Origin: Burkholderiales bacterium
GTDB lineage: Bacteria > Pseudomonadota > Gammaproteobacteria > Burkholderiales > Burkholderiaceae_C
Assembly (NCBI GenBank): GCA_013205525.1
Contig: JABMMR010000262.1
Span: 1-10,871, forward strand
Direction of reading: 5' to 3'
DNA: 10,871 nt
Below are positions 6,371-10,871 of this stretch, one piece after another. The notes beneath the pieces were generated by a model. It saw only the letters and a list, made by a program, of their open reading frames with translations, was not told where the DNA came from and searched no databases. The number at the start of each line of letters is the position of its first letter. Position 1 is the stretch's first letter. The translations under genes and the position numbers were made by a program.

Positions 6371-7588
6371 TCATTTCTTCATCAGTATCAGTCCTTTGAG
6401 GTATTCGCCTTCAGGAAAACACACTGTCATCGGGTGATCTGGCGCGGCATGGACGCGGTCGAGAAAATAAGCATCCACCCCAGAATCGTTACCTGCAGAC
6501 GCGACAATTTTGTGAAAAAGCTCAGGGGAGATACCGCCTGAACAACTGTAGGTGAACAACACACCGCCTTTAGACAACAATTTAAACGCCCATCGGTTGA
6601 TATCTTTGTAAGCACGTGCTGCACGTTCCGCATGCGCGGCACTCGGCGCGAACTTGGGCGGGTCAAGCACAATGGCATCGAACTGACGCCCCTCTTTGTG
6701 CAAACTTCGCAAGCTCGCATTCACATCAGCGTCTAAAAATACCGCATTGCGTTCGTCAAAGCCATTGCGCTTAACGTTGGCTTGCGCTTTGGCAATGGCG
6801 GGTGCCGACGAGTCCACGGTGGTCACCACGGCACCACTGCCCAGCAAGCCCGCAGCTCGCATACCGCTTAAAGCCGCCACGCTGAAACCACCCGTATAGC
6901 CATAGCAGTTCAACACCTGTTGCAGTCCAAGTCGCTGTGCGTATTCGGCAAATTTCAAGCGGCTGTCTCGCTGATCGAGGTAGAAACCCGTTTTATGGCC
7001 TTCCAAAATATCGAGTTCCAAACTCCAGTGGTGCTCTTGAATCACCATCGCTGTGCTGTCGCTAGCTCCAAGCGAACGAAACAACCAACCCTTGACAGGC
7101 TCTAAACCTTCTAGCCCACGCACACCCGAGTCGGATCGCTCAAACACGCGGTGAGCGCCGGTGTGCAAGACCAAAGCTTTGACGATATCGGCTTTGAAGC
7201 GTTCTGTGCCTGCAGATAAAAACTGCGCCACCAAGGTGCCGTCGTAACTGTCGACGATCAAGCCAGGAAGTCCATCAGCTTCACCATGGACAAGACGCAC
7301 GCCATTGGAAGGCACTTGCAAACGCGAACGCATGGCCACCGCAGTGGCCACTTGCCGCTCAAAAAATGCAGCATCAATATGCTCGGACTCTGTGAACGAC
7401 CAAATTCGCGCTCTGATTTTGGAGCTTGGGCTGAAGGCGGCCCAACCCAGAAACTGTCCTGTCTCGGACTCCACACGCACGGTTTCACCCGCGTCAGCGC
7501 CTCCCTTGGCGATGGCTGTGTCAAACACCCATGGGTGCCCTCGCAGCGCCGAGCGTTCTTTGCCTGCTTTGAGCTTCAAAATTTTCAT
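6371..7588 (-). CDS. rlmI: 23S rRNA (cytosine-C5)-methyltransferase, RlmI family
   Basis: SAM-dependent class I methyltransferase; RlmI of E. coli makes m5C1962 in 23S rRNA. The 405-residue protein starts with a PUA RNA-binding domain (about 1-75, with GHPWVFDTAI at 17-26). The catalytic domain has the family signature KTGFYLDQR (199-207), SAM-binding NCYGYTGGF (227-235), acidic residue in TTVDSS (256-261), DPPKF (309-313) and YSCSGG (347-352), where Cys349 is the expected catalytic cysteine. The C-terminus has the typical DHPMTVCFPEGEYLKGL. The ATG overlaps the xerC stop by 4 bases, implying coupled translation. The exact target base is transferred from E. coli, not visible here. Confidence 0.92.
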   Translation of the reverse strand: MKILKLKAGKERSALRGHPWVFDTAIAKGGADAGETVRVESETGQFLGWAAFSPSSKIRARIWSFTESEHIDAAFFERQVATAVAMRSRLQVPSNGVRLVHGEADGLPGLIVDSYDGTLVAQFLSAGTERFKADIVKALVLHTGAHRVFERSDSGVRGLEGLEPVKGWLFRSLGASDSTAMVIQEHHWSLELDILEGHKTGFYLDQRDSRLKFAEYAQRLGLQQVLNCYGYTGGFSVAALSGMRAAGLLGSGAVVTTVDSSAPAIAKAQANVKRNGFDERNAVFLDADVNASLRSLHKEGRQFDAIVLDPPKFAPSAAHAERAARAYKDINRWAFKLLSKGGVLFTYSCSGGISPELFHKIVASAGNDSGVDAYFLDRVHAAPDHPMTVCFPEGEYLKGLILMKK

Positions 7589-8526
7589 GGGGTTTTCTTG
7601 CGCGCCCGGGGGTGGGCAGCGTCATAGGTTTTGGCCAAATGCTGGTAATCCAAACGTGTGTAGACCTGTGTGGTGCTGATATTGGCGTGGCCCAGCAACT
7701 CTTGCACACCACGCAAGTCCCCGCTGGACTGCAACACATGACTGGCAAAAGAGTGTCGCAACATATGCGGATGAACCGGCGTGGCAATGCCGGCTTGCAA
7801 ACCCCGCAAACGCAGGCGCTGCCATACCGCTTGCGCCGTGAGACGGGTGCCGCGTTGGCCTACAAACAAAGCTGTTTGCTCTGCTGCACTTGCGGGCAGA
7901 CCTTCAACTCTGACGACCAACCATGCTTGCAAAGCAGCCAAGGCCTGTTGACCCACTGGCACACTGCGCCGCTTAGACCCCTTGCCCAACACATAGGCCT
8001 CGCCGGTCTGCAGATCAATCCAACCCTTGGCTTGGGCGTGGGCTTGAACATCCAAGCCCATCAACTCGCCCACCCGCAGTCCGCTGCTGTAGAGCAATTC
8101 AACCATGGCTGTGTCGCGCGCTTGCAACCAAGTAGGGGTATCGGTGGGTCGGTACTGCGCGAGTTGTACCGCATCATCCACATTCAAAGCTTTGGGTAAT
8201 GGCTTGGCCGCTTTGGGCGCACGCAAGCCCGACAAGGGATTGGCAAGAATCAGTCCTTCTTTGCCCAACCAATTGAAAAAGCCCCGCCATCCCGAAAGTA
8301 TCAGCGCTATGCCACGCGGGGTTCTGCCACCCGCATGCATGTGTGCCATCCAGCGGCGAAGATGCGCGGCATCAATCAAAGTCAGGCTTGCCAGCTCAGC
8401 TTCTGTAGCCAGCAGGTTTAATTTGTGGAGGTCCTCGGTGTAGAGGGACACGGTTCTGTCTGCCAGCCTTTTTTCAAACCGCACATGCAATAGATAGCGA
8501 TGAATTAACTCTTGGCTTGGCGTCAT
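7585..8526 (-). CDS. xerC: Tyrosine recombinase XerC
   Basis: Site-specific recombinase that, with XerD and FtsK, resolves chromosome dimers at dif during division. Counting from the ATG at 8526 (313 residues), the N-terminal core-binding SAM-like domain covers about 1-85 and the catalytic domain about 105-305. The tyrosine recombinase residues are all present: Arg151 in SSGLRVGE, Lys182 in LGKGSKRR, His254 and Arg257 in HMLRHSFASH, His280 in LLGHANISTTQ, and nucleophile Tyr289 in QVYTRLDY. XerC rather than XerD is chosen because the neighbours dapF and DUF484 are the classic xerC partners in proteobacteria. A TTG 12 bases further upstream is a possible start; neither has a clear ribosome binding site, so coupling to the upstream gene (stop 17 bases away) is likely. 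The stop overlaps rlmI. Confidence 0.94.
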   Translation of the reverse strand: MTPSQELIHRYLLHVRFEKRLADRTVSLYTEDLHKLNLLATEAELASLTLIDAAHLRRWMAHMHAGGRTPRGIALILSGWRGFFNWLGKEGLILANPLSGLRAPKAAKPLPKALNVDDAVQLAQYRPTDTPTWLQARDTAMVELLYSSGLRVGELMGLDVQAHAQAKGWIDLQTGEAYVLGKGSKRRSVPVGQQALAALQAWLVVRVEGLPASAAEQTALFVGQRGTRLTAQAVWQRLRLRGLQAGIATPVHPHMLRHSFASHVLQSSGDLRGVQELLGHANISTTQVYTRLDYQHLAKTYDAAHPRARKKTP

Positions 8527-8543
8527 GAAAATGTGCAAAAAGC

Positions 8544-9263
8544 TCAGCGCAAGCGACTGAGTGCGGCACTGGCCAGCTCGGCGATCCGAGTGAGCAAATC
8601 GGTTCCCATGGAGGACTGAAAGCGCTGGGGGTCAGGTGAAGCCAGTACCAATAAGCCTAACGTTGCGTCTGTTGCCTTGGCTGGCAAATCATCTTCTTGC
8701 TGTACATCCCAAGGCGAGTCCGTGCTGCGCAATGCCAGCAAAGCCACCGACTGCGCTTCATGCGGATGTGTCAACCACTTCACTGCTTCAAAGTCCGCGT
8801 TGGCTCCGCAATAAGGTGCGCGTAAGCCTTGTGCAAAAGCTTTGGCTTCCTCGCTCACACCTTGTGCAAAGCCTTCAATCTGAAAAGCCTCGCCCACATG
8901 CCAAACGCGAATCGCCACCTGCGGCACCATGAAGTGGTGCTGAATTTCATCGACGATGATGCTGGGCAAATCGGCAGGATGCTGGGTCATCAGCAGGCTT
9001 TGCGACCAACGGTGCAAGCGATCAGCCAAGACAGCGTTGTCGCTGCCGTTGCGAATCATCTCCATCATGCGTTGCTCGAGAGCGCGGATTTTTTCGCGCA
9101 ACATATCGGCTTGGCGCTCTTGCAAACTGACCGCACGTTGGCCATGTGGACTGATAAATCGCACATTCGACAAAAGCTGGGCATGACGCTCAAAAAAGTC
9201 TGGCGTGTTCACCAAAAAATTGGCGATATCGTCTTCTGTGATCGGGGTAATTGAGTTGCTCAT
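8544..9263 (-). CDS. DUF484 family protein (GAF-like), unknown function
   Basis: Member of the DUF484 family habitually encoded between dapF and xerC in proteobacteria; its role is not established. The 239-residue protein begins with a conserved helical segment ([17 protein letters not shown], 7-23), then a charged coiled coil at about 45-72, then a GAF-like alpha/beta domain ending in a conserved [14 protein letters not shown] region and [17 protein letters not shown] near the C-terminus. I place the start at ATG 9263, which overlaps the dapF stop by 4 bases (ATGA), has GGAG 8 bases upstream and gives the usual MSN-type family start. An in-frame ATG at 9341 would add 26 Arg-rich residues and overlap dapF by about 80 bases. 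Confidence 0.88.
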   Translation of the reverse strand: MSNSITPITEDDIANFLVNTPDFFERHAQLLSNVRFISPHGQRAVSLQERQADMLREKIRALEQRMMEMIRNGSDNAVLADRLHRWSQSLLMTQHPADLPSIIVDEIQHHFMVPQVAIRVWHVGEAFQIEGFAQGVSEEAKAFAQGLRAPYCGANADFEAVKWLTHPHEAQSVALLALRSTDSPWDVQQEDDLPAKATDATLGLLVLASPDPQRFQSSMGTDLLTRIAELASAALSRLR

Positions 9264-10120
9264 TCGGGGATCTCCATCTCGCCAGTGAATACGGTTGTTG
9301 CCGGGCCGCTCATCAGCACGGATGCGCCCGCGCCTTGCCATTCGATGGTGAGTATGCCGCCATGGGTATGCACTTGTACTTTATGTTCTAACCAGCCTTG
9401 TTGAATACCCGCCACGACTGCGGCACAAGCCCCCGTGCCACAGGCCAAGGTCTCACCCGCACCGCGCTCATACACACGAAGCTTCACTACAGAACGCGAC
9501 AGCACTTGCAAAAAACCTGCATTGACACGCTTGGGAAATGCCGCATGGTTTTCAATCAAAGGCCCCCAAAGTGCAACGGGCGCACTGGCGACATCCTCTA
9601 CCCGCATCACTGCATGCGGGTTGCCCATGGAAAGCACGGCCACATCCACACTTTCTTGTTCGCGCAAGGAAAGTTGCCAAAGCAAATCCGAAGAGCCCTC
9701 CATAGCTTGGGCCTTGGAGGAATCAAAAGGCACTTGCGGCAAAGCAAAAATGGGCGGTCCCATGTCAACCAGCACTGAACCATCTGGCAACTCACTTAAA
9801 GCAATAACGCCGCCATGCACCTGAACTTTGACGGTTGTTTTATCTGTCAGTCCTTGTTCACGAACAAAGCGCACAAAACAACGCGCACCATTGCCGCAGT
9901 TTTCCACCTCGCCGCCATCGCTGTTATGGATGACATAGGCAAAATCAACATCAGCATTTGAAGAAGACCGGACCGACAAAATTTGATCCGCGCCCACACC
10001 AAAATGCCGGTCCGCCATGAAGCGGTATTGGGCAGGTGTGAGGCCAAGCAAACCTTGTGTCTCGTCGAGCACCACAAAGTCGTTGCCCGCACCCTGCATT
10101 TTGGTAAATCGTATGCGCAT
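9260..10120 (-). CDS. dapF: Diaminopimelate epimerase DapF
   Basis: PLP-independent epimerase converting LL- to meso-diaminopimelate, the last shared step before lysine and the peptidoglycan crosslinking residue. The 286-residue protein shows [12 protein letters not shown] (8-19), the first catalytic cysteine Cys75 in NCGNGARC (74-81), SMGNPHAV (164-171), [15 protein letters not shown] (218-232) with the second catalytic cysteine Cys227, and the usual C-terminal [11 protein letters not shown]. Length is slightly above the 274 of E. coli. The ATG at 10120 lacks a well-placed Shine-Dalgarno; AAGG lies about 13 bases before it. It heads the dapF-DUF484-xerC-rlmI unit and feeds the substrate used by MurE, encoded at the other end of the window. 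Confidence 0.97.
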   Translation of the reverse strand: MRIRFTKMQGAGNDFVVLDETQGLLGLTPAQYRFMADRHFGVGADQILSVRSSSNADVDFAYVIHNSDGGEVENCGNGARCFVRFVREQGLTDKTTVKVQVHGGVIALSELPDGSVLVDMGPPIFALPQVPFDSSKAQAMEGSSDLLWQLSLREQESVDVAVLSMGNPHAVMRVEDVASAPVALWGPLIENHAAFPKRVNAGFLQVLSRSVVKLRVYERGAGETLACGTGACAAVVAGIQQGWLEHKVQVHTHGGILTIEWQGAGASVLMSGPATTVFTGEMEIPE

Positions 10121-10159
10121 GGTCTGATTATCGCCTTGTCATAATACGCGCATGGTCCG
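10112..10159. repeat. 15-bp imperfect direct repeat spanning both divergent start codons
   Basis: Bases 10112-10126 and 10145-10159 match at 13 of 15 positions, with GCGCATGGTC identical in both, 33 bp apart. The first copy contains the dapF start codon (as CAT) and the second contains the ATG of the NUDIX gene. It may be chance or a site for a shared regulator; I know of no regulator with this motif. Confidence 0.4.
10121..10151. promoter_or_regulatory. 31-bp divergent intergenic region between dapF and the NUDIX gene, overlapping -10 candidates
   Basis: Only 31 bp separate the two start codons, so at least the -35 regions must lie in coding sequence. On the plus strand TGTCATAAT (10137-10145) looks like an extended -10 and would start transcription at or next to the A of the NUDIX ATG. 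On the minus strand TATTAT (10146-10141) could serve dapF, but no good -35 is spaced correctly. Both assignments are tentative. Confidence 0.3.
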
Positions 10160-10871
10160 CGCACATTTACAACTTCAGCCCCCCAGAATTCCCGCCACGC
10201 CCTTGCCTGCCGCCACGGTTTTGCTGCTGCGCGACGCAGAAGAAGGCTTGCAAGTGCTGATGACACGCCGCTCGCTCAAGGCCAGCTTTGCGCCAGGCGC
10301 CTATGTGTTTCCTGGCGGCGGCATAGAAGCGGCAGATGCCGACGCTCACTCTTTGGCACACCGCCGCGCTAGCCAAGACGATCTGCGCTTGACCCAAGCC
10401 ATAGCCGCTATCCGAGAAAGTTTTGAAGAACTGGGTGTGCTTTTGGCCAGACATGCAGATGGCAAACCCGTTTCTGTGCAAACCCTCGAGGCTATGTCGC
10501 GGCAAGATCATTTTTCTCAGCAGTGTCTGGCCCATGGCCTGAAACTTTGCGCCGATGAGGTGTATGTCTTGGCGCATTGGGTCACAGACCGCGATTTGCC
10601 CAAGCGTTTTGATGTGCCTTTTTTGGTGGCACGCATGCCCGAGGGTCAAGTGCCGGTGGCAGATGAGCAGGAGCAATTCGAACCTGTGTGGGTAAGTCCA
10701 GCCCAAGCGCTTTCACGCCATGCGGCAGGCGACTTCTTCATCATCTTTCCCACCATTCGCACGCTTGAAAAACTGCAAGGCTACACAACTGTGGACAGCG
10801 TAATGGCGGCTTGCGCCAATGAACAAGCCTGGTTTCACAGCTGCCCCCGTGCGGGCTTGCTTGACGGACGG
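10152..10871 (+). CDS. NUDIX hydrolase (NUDT7/NUDT19-like, split Nudix box), 3' end beyond window
   Basis: The plus-strand frame from ATG 10152 stays open through 240 codons to the right edge, so the gene is incomplete. After a Pro-rich start, residues 21-40 (ATVLLLRD ... VLMTRRS) form the first Nudix strands. FPGGGIE (53-59) gives the glycine and glutamate of the Nudix box, and RESFEELGV (88-96) gives its REUxEExGU part. About 28 residues separate the Glu from the Arg instead of the usual seven, an insertion typical of the NUDT7/NUDT19-type branch, which hydrolyses CoA or related nucleotides in animals. The substrate here is unknown. It diverges from dapF across 31 bp and has no visible Shine-Dalgarno, so its mRNA may be leaderless. 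Confidence 0.85.
   Translation, partial: MVRAHLQLQPPRIPATPLPAATVLLLRDAEEGLQVLMTRRSLKASFAPGAYVFPGGGIEAADADAHSLAHRRASQDDLRLTQAIAAIRESFEELGVLLARHADGKPVSVQTLEAMSRQDHFSQQCLAHGLKLCADEVYVLAHWVTDRDLPKRFDVPFLVARMPEGQVPVADEQEQFEPVWVSPAQALSRHAAGDFFIIFPTIRTLEKLQGYTTVDSVMAACANEQAWFHSCPRAGLLDGR

Noticed and set aside
7585..8526. xerC as a phage or integron integrase marking a mobile element
   Set aside because: It sits in the conserved dapF-DUF484-xerC order, and no attachment sites, phage genes or flanking repeats are seen; I also found no dif-like site in the window.
9264..9341. Longer start for the DUF484 protein (ATG at 9341)
   Set aside because: It adds an Arg-rich, non-conserved stretch and overlaps dapF by about 80 bases; ATG 9263 has GGAG upstream and an ATGA overlap.
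10167..10706. 179-codon minus-strand open frame opposite the NUDIX gene
   Set aside because: The plus-strand frame carries a clear FPGG and RESFEELG signature; the minus-strand product shows nothing recognisable.

Overview
The window reads as ordinary chromosome of a betaproteobacterium, most likely Burkholderiales and probably Comamonadaceae. This is inferred from the protein sequences of MraZ, DksA and RsmH and from the gene order; no 16S or other direct marker is present. Ten genes lie on the minus strand and one, cut by the right edge, on the plus strand. I see no mobile element, CRISPR array, tRNA, rRNA or phage gene, and coding density is high.

Read in the direction of transcription (right to left), the first block is dapF, a DUF484 gene, xerC and rlmI (10120 to 6371). 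dapF/DUF484 and xerC/rlmI overlap by 4 bases (ATGA), and DUF484/xerC are 17 bases apart, so this looks like one transcription unit. It links lysine/peptidoglycan precursor synthesis (DapF) with chromosome-dimer resolution (XerC) and 23S rRNA methylation (RlmI). A COG0523 GTPase (zinc metallochaperone type) follows 69 bases downstream.

Next comes a dksA gene whose product carries a lysine/alanine-rich tail of about 150 residues with no acidic residues, fused to a DksA core with three of the four zinc-binding cysteines replaced. It starts with TTG behind a strong Shine-Dalgarno, has a plausible sigma-70 promoter overlapping the 3' end of the COG0523 gene, and ends in a perfect 12-bp hairpin terminator.

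After an AT-rich gap of 290 bases the division and cell wall (dcw) cluster begins: mraZ, rsmH, ftsL, ftsI, murE (3745 to 1; murE runs off the left edge). Upstream of mraZ are four GTG-centred direct repeats exactly 10 bp apart, which I read as the MraZ autoregulatory operator. The dcw genes are tightly coupled: ATGA overlaps at rsmH/ftsL and ftsL/ftsI, and TGATG at ftsI/murE. Their products regulate the cluster (MraZ), modify 16S rRNA (RsmH), build the septal divisome (FtsL, FtsI) and add the third amino acid to the peptidoglycan stem (MurE). DapF, at the far right, supplies the meso-diaminopimelate that MurE of this group would use.

At the right end a NUDIX hydrolase gene diverges from dapF across only 31 bp. 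Nothing here is clearly a new system. The items most worth a second look are the DksA tail fusion with its degenerate zinc site beside a zinc chaperone gene, the MraZ operator, and the compact, possibly leaderless dapF/NUDIX divergent start.
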